NCBI RefSeq assembly: GCF_030532195.1
Contig: NZ_JAUNLP010000001.1
Span: forward strand, 582,889-646,888
Length of the DNA stretch: 64,000 bases
Source: Corynebacterium sp.
GTDB lineage: Bacteria; Actinomycetota; Actinomycetes; Mycobacteriales; Mycobacteriaceae
Reading direction: 5' to 3'
Shown here: positions 42,312 through 51,887 of the stretch, in pieces
Position numbering within the stretch: position 1 is the stretch's first letter
Layout of the letters: the number at the start of each line of letters is the position of its first letter
The notes under the pieces: model-generated
What the model saw: only the letters and a program-made list of their open reading frames with translations
Told to the model about the DNA's origin: nothing
Databases searched by the model: none
Translations under genes and position numbers: made by a program

Positions 42312-43727
42312 CTAACTATCCTCTCCAGAAAATACGGGCTGACGGGAATTGTTTTTCTCGGCCGCATCCGGCACGCTCGGCGCCGCTGCGGAGTTTGTCA
42401 TGCTTGACGACGTCCTTGCCTGCCCGGCATGAGACCGAGGAGTGCCAAGGCCTGCGTTGCGCGGCCGCGGTGGAAGTGATCCGGCCGCGGGCATCGTCGT
42501 TTCCGTCATGGGCATCTGCGGCGGCTGATCCGCATCTGGGTTGAGCGCGTCGAGTGCAATCTGGATTTCGGTGCGCATACCGCTGACCATGGCTCTTTCC
42601 ACAATTTTAAACTTGGAATTGTGGAGGAAGTACGGGTTACCCACTTCCGGGCCACCAGTGCCGAGGAACATGTAGCAACCCGGCGCTTCACGCGAGAAGT
42701 AGGAGAAGTCATCCGACGGTGACCAGGGGTCAGCGACGAACACTTTGGAGTTACCAATCGCCTTCGTCGCCGCGTGCCAGGCGCGATTGACCGCTTGCTC
42801 CGCGTTGACCACCATCGGGTACGGAATCTGCCAATCGAATGTGGCCTGCGCTCCGTGGGCACTGCAGACACCGTTGACGACGGCCTCGATACGCTGGCAG
42901 ACCAGCTCCCAATCCATTTCGTCGACCGAGCGGATGGATACCTCCAAGGTTGCGGTATCCGGGATGACATTGCCGGCCTCACCTGCGTGGAGTGAACCGA
43001 CATTGACAATGTTCATGTGCTTCGGGTCGACATCACGGGAGACAATGGTGTTGAGCATGACCGTCGCCTCACTGGCAATGAGCACCGGGTCAATAGACAG
43101 CTGCGGATTCGAGGAGTGACCACCGCGGCCACGGATGCTAATAGAGACAATGCCCGACATCGTGGTCACGCGACCGGGGCAAATCCCGACATGCCCGACA
43201 GGGTGTGGGGCGACGTGGAATGCGTAGACCTCATCAAGATCATCAGCTGCGCCCTTATCCACGAGCTCGCGGGCACCGCCCGGCAGCATCTCCTCTGCGT
43301 GCTGGAAAATGCACAGGACCTTGCCGTGCAGCTTATCCCGCATACCGGAGAGCACCTTTGCGGTGCCCAGCAGCATGGAAGTGTGCACATCATGGCCACA
43401 GGCGTGCATGACACCTGGCGTGCGCGAAGCGTATGCCAGGCCGGTTTCCTCCTGAATCGGAAGCGCGTCAATATCAGCGCGGAAACCGATTGCCCGACCA
43501 GTCTCAGGATCGCCCGCGGTGCCCTCAATGATGCCAATGACCGACGTAGGCGTCAGCCGGTACGTCGGAATATCCCACTTATTGAGCAGTTCCTCAATCA
43601 TGTCCGAGGTCTTGTATTCCTGAAAGCTCAGCTCTGGGGACTGGTGAAGTTGGCGGCGCCATGCCACCGCCTCTTCAATAGGGACTTCAAGGCGGTGCGA
43701 CGGCAAAGTGTCGTTAGCATCGGTCAT
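42312..43727 (-). CDS. M20-family amidohydrolase with a low-complexity tail
   Basis: 471 residues. Conserved features of M20D aminoacylase/IAA-amino-acid hydrolases are WRRQLHQSPELSFQEY, GFRADIDALPIQEETGL, MHACGHDVHTSMLLG and FQHAEEMLPGGA, with the metal ligands intact. It should cleave N-acyl amino acids or similar amides in the cytoplasm. The catalytic part ends near residue 398; the last ~70 residues are Pro/Ser/Ala/Arg-rich, without similarity to the family, and probably disordered. An 8-bp inverted repeat touches the start codon (43728-43751). In skin corynebacteria a related M20 enzyme releases odorants from glutamine conjugates; whether this one does is unknown. Confidence 0.88.
   Translation of the reverse strand: MTDANDTLPSHRLEVPIEEAVAWRRQLHQSPELSFQEYKTSDMIEELLNKWDIPTYRLTPTSVIGIIEGTAGDPETGRAIGFRADIDALPIQEETGLAYASRTPGVMHACGHDVHTSMLLGTAKVLSGMRDKLHGKVLCIFQHAEEMLPGGARELVDKGAADDLDEVYAFHVAPHPVGHVGICPGRVTTMSGIVSISIRGRGGHSSNPQLSIDPVLIASEATVMLNTIVSRDVDPKHMNIVNVGSLHAGEAGNVIPDTATLEVSIRSVDEMDWELVCQRIEAVVNGVCSAHGAQATFDWQIPYPMVVNAEQAVNRAWHAATKAIGNSKVFVADPWSPSDDFSYFSREAPGCYMFLGTGGPEVGNPYFLHNSKFKIVERAMVSGMRTEIQIALDALNPDADQPPQMPMTETTMPAAGSLPPRPRNAGLGTPRSHAGQARTSSSMTNSAAAPSVPDAAEKNNSRQPVFSGEDS
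42402..42412 (+). repeat. GCTTKACGACG motif copy in the 3' tail of the M20 gene
   Basis: GCTTGACGACG on the plus strand, in the part coding the disordered tail. It is one of the 13 copies listed in findings. Confidence 0.45.
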
Positions 43728-43751
43728 AGTTTTCTAGCATGACAGAAAACT
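43728..43751. promoter_or_regulatory. Inverted repeat abutting the M20 gene start
   Basis: AGTTTTCT (43728-43735) and AGAAAACT (43744-43751) are exact inverse complements separated by 8 bases. The repeat begins at the base next to the start codon and covers the place of the ribosome site, so it could be an operator or a translation-blocking hairpin. Confidence 0.45.
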
Positions 43752-43793
43752 GCTCCCACCACGAGGGACATGGCGATTTTTCTTTCCCGCTCC

Positions 43794-43804
43794 GCTTTAC
43801 GACG
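43794..43804 (+). repeat. GCTTKACGACG motif, intergenic copy
   Basis: GCTTTACGACG in the 113-bp gap between the M18 and M20 peptidase genes. It is one of the 13 copies listed in findings. Confidence 0.5.
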
Positions 43805-43840
43805 GAATGGTTGCACCCTGTGACCTGGCGTTTTTAATTG

Positions 43841-45196
43841 CTACTTGTCAGCCTGCCAAAAATCCCGGCTGAGTTCCGCCAGCCACCAAGGGTCGACTGT
43901 GCCACACATCTCGCGGGCTGAGTGCATGGAAACCATTGCAGCTCCAATGTCGATGGTGTCAATACCCAGGCGGGTGGCCGTAATTGGCCCAATGGTCGAG
44001 CCGCATGGCTTGTGATTCGCCGAGACAAAGTACTGCACCGGAACGTCCTGGCCAATGCGCTGCGAGGTGGCCTCTGCGATGCGGACCACCTCAGCCTGCC
44101 CCGCCGCAGTGGTTGCATACCGCTGGTTAGCGTTGATTTTCAGTACCGGACCGGCATTGAGGTGTGGACGGTGACCGGCATCGTGTTCCGCGACATAGTT
44201 CGGGTGGACACCATGTGCGCCATCTGCGGAAAGGCAGACAGAACCGCGGTAGAGCTGCTGGGTGCGCTCCAGGTCAGCGCCAGCGGCCGCTGCGATGCGC
44301 ACCAGAACGTCGGCGAGCAGTGGCCCTGCTGCACCAGTGGTCGATGCCGAGCCGACTTCTTCATGGTCGAAGGCGACCATCACCGGGATGGTGGTGCGGG
44401 TGTACGGGCCAGTGCTGGCCAGCAGAGATTCGAAGGCGACCAGTGAAGAGTGCACGCTGAGCAGATTATCCAGGCGGCCAGATGCGAGGAATTCGCCGTG
44501 TGCACCAAATGTGCGAGGTGGCTGGGTGTCACAAGAGATGAGGTCCCAGGCAACAATGTCATCGACATTCACGCCAGCGGCATTGGCAATGACTTCATGG
44601 ACATCAGAGCCAAAGGTTTCCAATCCCACAATGGGTGTTGTCTGATTCTGCTTGTGCAGCTTCAGTCCTTCATCATTAACACCTCGGTTGAGGTGAATGG
44701 CCAGCTGCGGAATGCGCGCAACGGGACCAGTGCGGGCCAAGTGTTCCTTGCCGCTTTTATCAATGACACGGCCGGCAAACTCAATCTCGCGGTCTGTCCA
44801 GCTGCCCAGCAGTGCGCCACCGTAGACCTCTACAGCTACCTGCGAGTAGCCCTCCGTCGACGCGGCGGGGTTTGGCTTGACCCGAAAACCGGGGGAATCC
44901 GTGTGGGAACCCACAATACGGAAACCGGTTAGTTCTGCCTGTGGGCGATCCGGCACAATCCACGCAACTGCTGCTCCATCGCGGCGCATGACGTATGGGC
45001 CTGGGGCGCTGGGCCATTCCTGGCTTTCCTCAATACGCTTTGCACCAGCGGCTTCAAGGCGCTCAACTACCCGCTGAGCTGCATGGAAGGAGCTCGGTGA
45101 GGCCTGGACGAAGGAAATGAGGTCCTCCGCGTGAGCGCGGGCTGCCTCCGGCACACTGCGTGGTGCGGCAGCAGGTTCATTCGTGGAAATAGCCAT
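43841..45196 (-). CDS. apeB: M18-family aspartyl aminopeptidase
   Basis: 451 residues from the ATG at 45194-45196, preceded by AGGAG seven bases away. M18 motifs include RIVGSHTDSPGFRVKP (metal His), GGALLGSWTDREIEFAGRV, SGRLDNLLSVHSSLVAFE, VAFDHEEVGSAST with the catalytic Glu pair, and the final MVSMHSAREMCGTVD. The enzyme forms a dodecameric zinc aminopeptidase that removes N-terminal acidic or neutral residues from peptides in the cytoplasm. It shares strand and region with the M20 gene downstream. Confidence 0.92.
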   Translation of the reverse strand: MAISTNEPAAAPRSVPEAARAHAEDLISFVQASPSSFHAAQRVVERLEAAGAKRIEESQEWPSAPGPYVMRRDGAAVAWIVPDRPQAELTGFRIVGSHTDSPGFRVKPNPAASTEGYSQVAVEVYGGALLGSWTDREIEFAGRVIDKSGKEHLARTGPVARIPQLAIHLNRGVNDEGLKLHKQNQTTPIVGLETFGSDVHEVIANAAGVNVDDIVAWDLISCDTQPPRTFGAHGEFLASGRLDNLLSVHSSLVAFESLLASTGPYTRTTIPVMVAFDHEEVGSASTTGAAGPLLADVLVRIAAAAGADLERTQQLYRGSVCLSADGAHGVHPNYVAEHDAGHRPHLNAGPVLKINANQRYATTAAGQAEVVRIAEATSQRIGQDVPVQYFVSANHKPCGSTIGPITATRLGIDTIDIGAAMVSMHSAREMCGTVDPWWLAELSRDFWQADK

Positions 45197-45380
45197 GGAC
45201 AATCTCCTAATACATGAGGAATGAAATCTGTGTTTTGTTCTTGCCCCTCATTGTATTGATGCCCCGGATTACGCCCCGGATTGACTTTCACGAGCCGGTA
45301 ATCCACACCACAGTGTGACCCAGGTTTCATGTTGGGAACGGTAATTTGTTCGTCACTTTTCCACCCTTATTCCTGGATAT

Positions 45381-45402
45381 CGGGCATATTCGGGCATATA
45401 GT
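45381..45402 (+). promoter_or_regulatory. Tandem CGGGCATAT repeat overlapping a -10 box
   Basis: CGGGCATAT at 45381-45389 and again at 45391-45399, a 10-bp period, runs into TATAGT (45397-45402), a good -10 hexamer for the small gene at 45452. Adjacent same-face half-sites suggest an operator. Confidence 0.4.
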
Positions 45403-45451
45403 AGCGATTTGCAAATACGAGACAGTCCGAACGCAGAAAGGATCTTTACCT

Positions 45452-45649
45452 GTGAGCCTGGAACGCTTCTTCCCCCGCTCCTTCGACGGCAAGCGCAATC
45501 ACTTCAGCGGCCCGCTGCACGAGGCTTTCGCCCGCGGCGACAATAGCGATGCCAATGCAGTACACTTTGGCCGCCGTCTTGACACCCACCGAAATCAGAT
45601 CCACCACGACATGTCGGCTCGCGATATTGTCACCATGCTCAGCCGCTAG
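45452..45649 (+). CDS. Possible small basic protein, 65 residues
   Basis: Begins at a GTG (VSLERFFPRSFDG) preceded by AAAGGA eight bases upstream and a plausible promoter at 45397. Codons use C or G in the third position heavily, like neighbouring genes, and the product is soluble, Arg/His/Asp-rich and ends SARDIVTMLSR. I recognise no family. It overlaps the end of the convergent glycosyltransferase gene by 4 bases. Real-gene confidence is moderate. Confidence 0.5.
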   Translation: MSLERFFPRSFDGKRNHFSGPLHEAFARGDNSDANAVHFGRRLDTHRNQIHHDMSARDIVTMLSR

Positions 45650-47031
45650 TTCCGTCCCTCAAACAAATCGAATAAAACCATAGGCTCAGGCTGGTTAGCC
45701 TTTGAGCTCTGTGATGCAGCATGGCACGCACCGACTGCGATAATCAGAACAAGAGCGCACACCATGGCTGCTATCCCCGAATGCAAATACCCAGACGTGT
45801 ACGGTGTCGCGGCAATCGGATTTGTAACCGGAAATGACAGCATGAGAACCACTGTTGCCACTCCAATTAGCGGCCACTGTTTGGTCCAGCGAGAATTAGC
45901 CATCGCACACAGTCCCATCACCGGTGTAACCAGCATCAGCATGTAGTGTGTCCAGACAATCGCTGAGAACGCCGTAGCAGTTAACCATGCGCCGCTGACC
46001 AGCAGCTCGAAGCGATATTCCCTGTTCCACCAGGAAACAGCAGTTGTGACTATCGCCACGACAATCGCAAGCCCGAATGGGATCAGTTTCACGCTCGGCG
46101 GGTAGTCATGGACGACGCTAACAAGTAACGCCGAGTCGCCCAGGTCTTGGGCAAGCATCGCGGAAATCGACTGATTTGCGGCCCCAACCAAGACTGCGCC
46201 GCTGACTTCGTTCACACGCTCAATCCAGTCGGCAATCACATTTACGTCAACGGTGGCAAACATCAGGGCCACCAGTACCGCAGTTGTACCCAGCGCCCAG
46301 AGTGCTGCACGGCGTCGATACGCGAAAAACAGCATGACAAAAATCAATGCATACGGCGTGAGCTTAATCGACGCGACGAGACCAAGGACAATGCCAGCGA
46401 GCCACGGACGTTTTCGTGATGCGGCGAGCCCGTACGCGACACCTGCAACAATCAAGGGTGTGGTCTGACCGAGCCACAGAGAGTTTATGGTGGTTGGCAT
46501 CGCCAAAACCACGACCGCCACAACCGCTGCAATACCCCAGGGCATAGTGTGGTGGAACCACAGATGGTAGGACGCAGCTACAAAGATTACGACTGCTGCC
46601 CCGGAGATAAACAGCAACCACAGCACTGATGTTTCAAAGCTCATAATATTTGTGAGCTGCGAAAGCACAGTAGCAAACAGCGGATTCTGCACAAAAGGAT
46701 GCGGAAAAGGAGAACTTACCTCTTGTGCAGCGTCAATCCACGCATCACCGACAATGGCACTAAAGTCGACCGCGTCACGGTCGTAAAGGTGGGCACCCTC
46801 GCCCTTATGCATGAGCAGCCCACCCAGCCATAACGATGCCCAATCATCCGGCTGCGTGCGCCCTCGCCACACTAATAGCGAGGCCACACCGCCGAGCAAT
46901 GCCACCACGAGAATCGGCAATGAGACCACTGCAGGAATGCCCGGAGTCTTCACCGCCGGCCGTCCTGCCACGGTCTCCTTGCTATGCCTTCCCACAATCC
47001 TCCTGCCCTGGGAAAACTCCTGCGCTGCCAA
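45646..47031 (-). CDS. GT87-family polytopic mannosyltransferase-like protein
   Basis: 461 residues with about 10-11 membrane helices. The first extracytoplasmic loop carries RTQPDDWASLWLGG with paired Asp residues and LYDRDAV; later come FPHPFVQNPLFA, the SLWLGQTTPLIVAG helix and LVASIKLTPYALIF, all typical of GT87 (PimE-like) enzymes that use polyprenyl-phosphomannose outside the membrane. With lpqW in the same window, a role in phosphatidylinositol mannoside or lipomannan elongation is plausible but not shown. The start has no clear strong ribosome site (AGGAG lies 3' of an alternative). Confidence 0.78.
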   Translation of the reverse strand: MAAQEFSQGRRIVGRHSKETVAGRPAVKTPGIPAVVSLPILVVALLGGVASLLVWRGRTQPDDWASLWLGGLLMHKGEGAHLYDRDAVDFSAIVGDAWIDAAQEVSSPFPHPFVQNPLFATVLSQLTNIMSFETSVLWLLFISGAAVVIFVAASYHLWFHHTMPWGIAAVVAVVVLAMPTTINSLWLGQTTPLIVAGVAYGLAASRKRPWLAGIVLGLVASIKLTPYALIFVMLFFAYRRRAALWALGTTAVLVALMFATVDVNVIADWIERVNEVSGAVLVGAANQSISAMLAQDLGDSALLVSVVHDYPPSVKLIPFGLAIVVAIVTTAVSWWNREYRFELLVSGAWLTATAFSAIVWTHYMLMLVTPVMGLCAMANSRWTKQWPLIGVATVVLMLSFPVTNPIAATPYTSGYLHSGIAAMVCALVLIIAVGACHAASQSSKANQPEPMVLFDLFEGRN

Positions 47032-47119
47032 AGCTGAATTTTAGTCGAGCTTTAACAGAATCCAGAACACCCCAGGGAAAGTGGGTCGGGGATTAAGCGG
47101 TCATGCGCCCGTTGAAGAA

Positions 47120-48935
<1,816 letters not shown>

Positions 48936-49206
48936 TGGTTTTGTAATGCGCTACACAGTGTAACGAATCCCCCGGATTACTTTGGCTACTACACCCGACA
49001 ACACCGCCATCGCTTTACGACGTTAACGAGAACGCAACCAAAAAGTGCTGGTTAATGGCCTAGCAGCTGTTCCCCCTTGCTCTCGCAACTGAAGTTATCC
49101 ACACCCTGAAAGTTATCCACATTCCTTGTATTTTTGAGCTTTTTGACGAGCGCGATTGCCTCCACGGTGCTATATCTTTTTCACGAAAACTTTTTGGGGA
49201 GGGAAA
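48936..49206. other. Gap between the thiC leader and a lipoprotein gene
   Basis: The left part holds the promoter of thiC on the minus strand. It contains the near-palindrome ACACAGTGTAAC at about 48952-48963, a GCTTTACGACG copy at 49012-49022, and AT-rich sequence from about 49090. A GGGGAGGGAAA ribosome site closes it at the right. No gene is seen. Confidence 0.5.
49012..49022 (+). repeat. GCTTKACGACG motif, intergenic copy upstream of thiC
   Basis: GCTTTACGACG, about 77 bases beyond the 5' end of the riboswitch. It is one of the 13 copies listed in findings. Confidence 0.5.
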
Positions 49207-49860
49207 GTGCAAAAAGCGAATACCACTGCCCTGCTCCTGGCAATTGCGCTTGGAGCTGCGGCTGCTGGATGTGCACCGACTGAAGCTAATGGGGAACAGA
49301 GCAATTCAATAACCACCAACAATTTGCCAATGACTGCTGATGCTGGCGTGACTTTGCCAGCAGGTGTCCTGCCACCAAATAATCCGCCTGAACCGGGCGA
49401 TGCACCACTGGGTAACGACGGCCACTACAACTACGACGCACCGGAGTTTGTGCTGACCAATCCCTGTGATGACCCGGAGATTATGGGGCGACTAGAGAGG
49501 ATTGGCTTCCGGGAGCAGGACAGTATCGACATGCGAATTGAGGGCAACAAGCAGCTCGGTTGCGGAATTCAATCTAACGACTCGAATCTGCTTGCCGTTT
49601 GGCATACTTCTGTCGCCCATTCGCAACTGGGAAATTACGACGCAACGCCACTGAAGCATTCAAACGGAATCTTTAATTGGATTACGTTCAAGCAAACAAG
49701 TCCTATCGGAACCTCAGCTTGCATTGCTTCTGTTGAGACAGCGAAAGGTGCGCTCGGATTCATCGTAGACACCACAGGAGAAGAAAATCCGGATCCGCAA
49801 GATACGAAATGCACACCTGCCAACGAATTGCTGACTGATTATTTGGGGGAGAAATCATGA
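49207..49860 (+). CDS. Lipoprotein paired with a PPE/WXG-like protein
   Basis: 217 residues from the GTG at 49207, preceded by a strong GGGGAGGG site; the ORF start at 49156 is not used. The signal peptide ends GAAAAGC with the lipobox Cys near residue 22. The mature part contains three cysteines (NPCDDP, LGCGIQ, SACIAS and DTKCTP give four in total), which could form two disulfides, in a layout reminiscent of DUF3558 lipoproteins. The base composition is visibly more AT-rich than flanking genes. Its stop overlaps the start of the next gene (ATGA), so the two are made together. Function unknown. Confidence 0.72.
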   Translation: MQKANTTALLLAIALGAAAAGCAPTEANGEQSNSITTNNLPMTADAGVTLPAGVLPPNNPPEPGDAPLGNDGHYNYDAPEFVLTNPCDDPEIMGRLERIGFREQDSIDMRIEGNKQLGCGIQSNDSNLLAVWHTSVAHSQLGNYDATPLKHSNGIFNWITFKQTSPIGTSACIASVETAKGALGFIVDTTGEENPDPQDTKCTPANELLTDYLGEKS

Positions 49861-51803
49861 TTACAGCTACAATTCCAGCCATCGATTCCGCGATTCGAGG
49901 AATTAAAGCTGCAAATCTCATGGCTGGTGGCACGGGCTATATCCAACCGAATCTCGCCGGTTACTCTCAAGTTCCATCCATGCAGCTAGTCGCCACGGAA
50001 CATGGGCTCGCAATTTCAGGCGGTCCAGGCAGCTCGACAACCGTCGGCCAAGCCTTGGGCAAACAATTGCACTGGGCACAGAACAATCTTTCCGACTTCC
50101 GACAAGTAATCGAAGATCATGAATCCACCATGAGTCGAATTCTGCGCAGTATTAATCCGTTGAGTGGCGGAGATACTTCGCTGGCTGAGGTGGCACGGAC
50201 AAGTGGCGTATTTCAACGTCGGCCTAGCTTTAATGCAGGAAGTCTGGCATTCGCCCCGGTGACTATATCCACCGAAATGGGCATGGATGCGCAGACACTG
50301 CTGTCAATGTTCTCGGCTACTAATGATGCAGTGGTTGCGGAGGCTATTGCCTACTGGACGAATTTTGCAAGCACTATGTCCACACTCGCCAGCAATCTCT
50401 CTTCGATTTCCTCTGGTCTCGTTGCCAGTAATCAGGGGGAAGTTTTTACAGCCGCAGACTCCACAATGAAAGGGCTTGCAGCACGAGCAGCCAGCATTGC
50501 AACGGCATCCGAGGTTATGGCCGGGCATCTTCAAGTACTGCCTTCAGTAAAGGCGATGGCGGTCAATTCTCTCTCGGCAATTCAGGCAGAGTCCAAGGCA
50601 ATCAAAAATCCGATTGCACAAAAGGGATTCGAACAAGGTGAAGTGGCCGCATTTCTTTCTGGCCCGTACACTGCTCAGCTTCAGACCGCGATTCCACGAA
50701 TCCCTAATTTGGTTTCCGCTGATGCCGGAAGTGGTGTCACCTCGTCAGCATCTGTAGGCGCGACGGTCGCCGGACGCTCAGGCACCGCGCAAATTGGTCT
50801 TTCTCCTACAGGGATGACCGGTCACGTTCAGACTGCAAGTGCGGCTCCCGCAACCACGTCAGCAATTCCAGACTCTCCTACCCCGATGTCGCACTCGACT
50901 ACTCCAGCATCGGCATCGGTTAGTGCTCAACCAGCAGGCACTCAGTCAACTATCCCAACTGGTCCGCACGCTGTGTCGCCCGGCGCGCCAGCTACATCAA
51001 ATGTGCCCAATGCAGTCTCTGCCCCGAACGCTGCAGGCGCCACCATACCCGCGCAGATTCGGCAGATGCCGATTCCTACCGGCACAACCAACGGTCCGCA
51101 TGCGGCGCCCACTCAGGGCTCCATTCCGAGCCGACCGTCAAATGTGCACATGCCGTCATCCGGGACCACTCACGCAGCCATTGCTCCTACCGCAACAACA
51201 GCCGACCCCAATCGTTTTAATGGCATTGGCCAACAAAATATGGGCAGCGCATCACGTGGAGCTACGCTCGCTTCTCCATCGGCAATTCCACCGCTCGGCA
51301 CAGGTCAGCTTGGCATGGGGCCTCTCGGACCGTACGGATCTAGCGGTGCTGGTGGTGCGGGAAGCACCGGTGGCAGCCGAGTTTCACCAATCGGCAAGTT
51401 CTCCGGGCTGCCCACGCTAGGCAATGGGATTATGGCAACACCTGGCTCGGCCAACTCATCACTTTCCAATGGTTCAAACAATGCTGCACAGCGTGGCAGT
51501 GGCTTAATGAATACATTGGCCAACGCTCGCGGAGGTAGCGCTGGCGCAAGTGGCATCGTCGGCACTTCGAGCACGGCCACTCATGGCGCAGCAGGCGCCT
51601 CGGGCGCTCATGCGGCTACTGCCGGAAACCGTGGCGGCTCCGCCCGCGGAGCTGCAGGAAAGTCCGCTCGCAAGGTCACCAATGTCGCCACTATTAGAGA
51701 TAACGACGCAGGCGCCTTCGAGCAAAATGAGTATCAGCGTGAACTCTTTGGAGATGCTCCCATCACTATCCCCGCAGTGATTGGCCACAATGTCAGAGGC
51801 TAG
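49857..51803 (+). CDS. Large PPE/WXG-like secreted-type protein with Ser/Thr/Pro/Gly-rich tail
   Basis: 648 residues, no signal peptide and no membrane helix. Residues about 1-290 are predicted mostly helical, with two segments resembling WXG100/PPE helices: LHWAQNNLSDFRQVIEDHE and IAYWTNFASTMSTLASNL. From about 290 to 590 the chain is low-complexity Ser/Thr/Pro/Ala then Gly/Ser/Asn, including repeated HA(A/V)-type turns; a conserved-looking basic/acidic C terminus follows (GKSARKV, then EQNEYQRELFGD). This layout suggests a type VII-like substrate or a surface-exposed partner of the coupled lipoprotein. No EccC-type ATPase lies in the window. Family assignment is inference. Confidence 0.7.
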   Translation: MITATIPAIDSAIRGIKAANLMAGGTGYIQPNLAGYSQVPSMQLVATEHGLAISGGPGSSTTVGQALGKQLHWAQNNLSDFRQVIEDHESTMSRILRSINPLSGGDTSLAEVARTSGVFQRRPSFNAGSLAFAPVTISTEMGMDAQTLLSMFSATNDAVVAEAIAYWTNFASTMSTLASNLSSISSGLVASNQGEVFTAADSTMKGLAARAASIATASEVMAGHLQVLPSVKAMAVNSLSAIQAESKAIKNPIAQKGFEQGEVAAFLSGPYTAQLQTAIPRIPNLVSADAGSGVTSSASVGATVAGRSGTAQIGLSPTGMTGHVQTASAAPATTSAIPDSPTPMSHSTTPASASVSAQPAGTQSTIPTGPHAVSPGAPATSNVPNAVSAPNAAGATIPAQIRQMPIPTGTTNGPHAAPTQGSIPSRPSNVHMPSSGTTHAAIAPTATTADPNRFNGIGQQNMGSASRGATLASPSAIPPLGTGQLGMGPLGPYGSSGAGGAGSTGGSRVSPIGKFSGLPTLGNGIMATPGSANSSLSNGSNNAAQRGSGLMNTLANARGGSAGASGIVGTSSTATHGAAGASGAHAATAGNRGGSARGAAGKSARKVTNVATIRDNDAGAFEQNEYQRELFGDAPITIPAVIGHNVRG

Positions 51804-51874
51804 AAGGCGCTTCTACCACTAGAAACCACTACCGCCGCGAGCACCCACCACGGATTCCAATCTCCTCTGTTGGT

Positions 51875-51880
51875 TACAGT
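51875..51880 (+). promoter_or_regulatory. -10 hexamer of the MFS gene
   Basis: TACAGT lies 7 bases before the ATG at 51888 with no ribosome site; consistent with a leaderless transcript. Confidence 0.4.
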
Positions 51881-51887
51881 TACCTGC

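Noticed and set aside
40859..42544. 561-residue plus-strand open frame opposite the GH13 gene
   Set aside because: Antisense to a gene with all four GH13 motifs; the translation shows no fold or export signal.
48952..48963. ACACAGTGTAAC palindrome as a cAMP-receptor (GlxR) site
   Set aside because: It matches only part of the TGTGA-N6-TCACA pattern; too weak to call.
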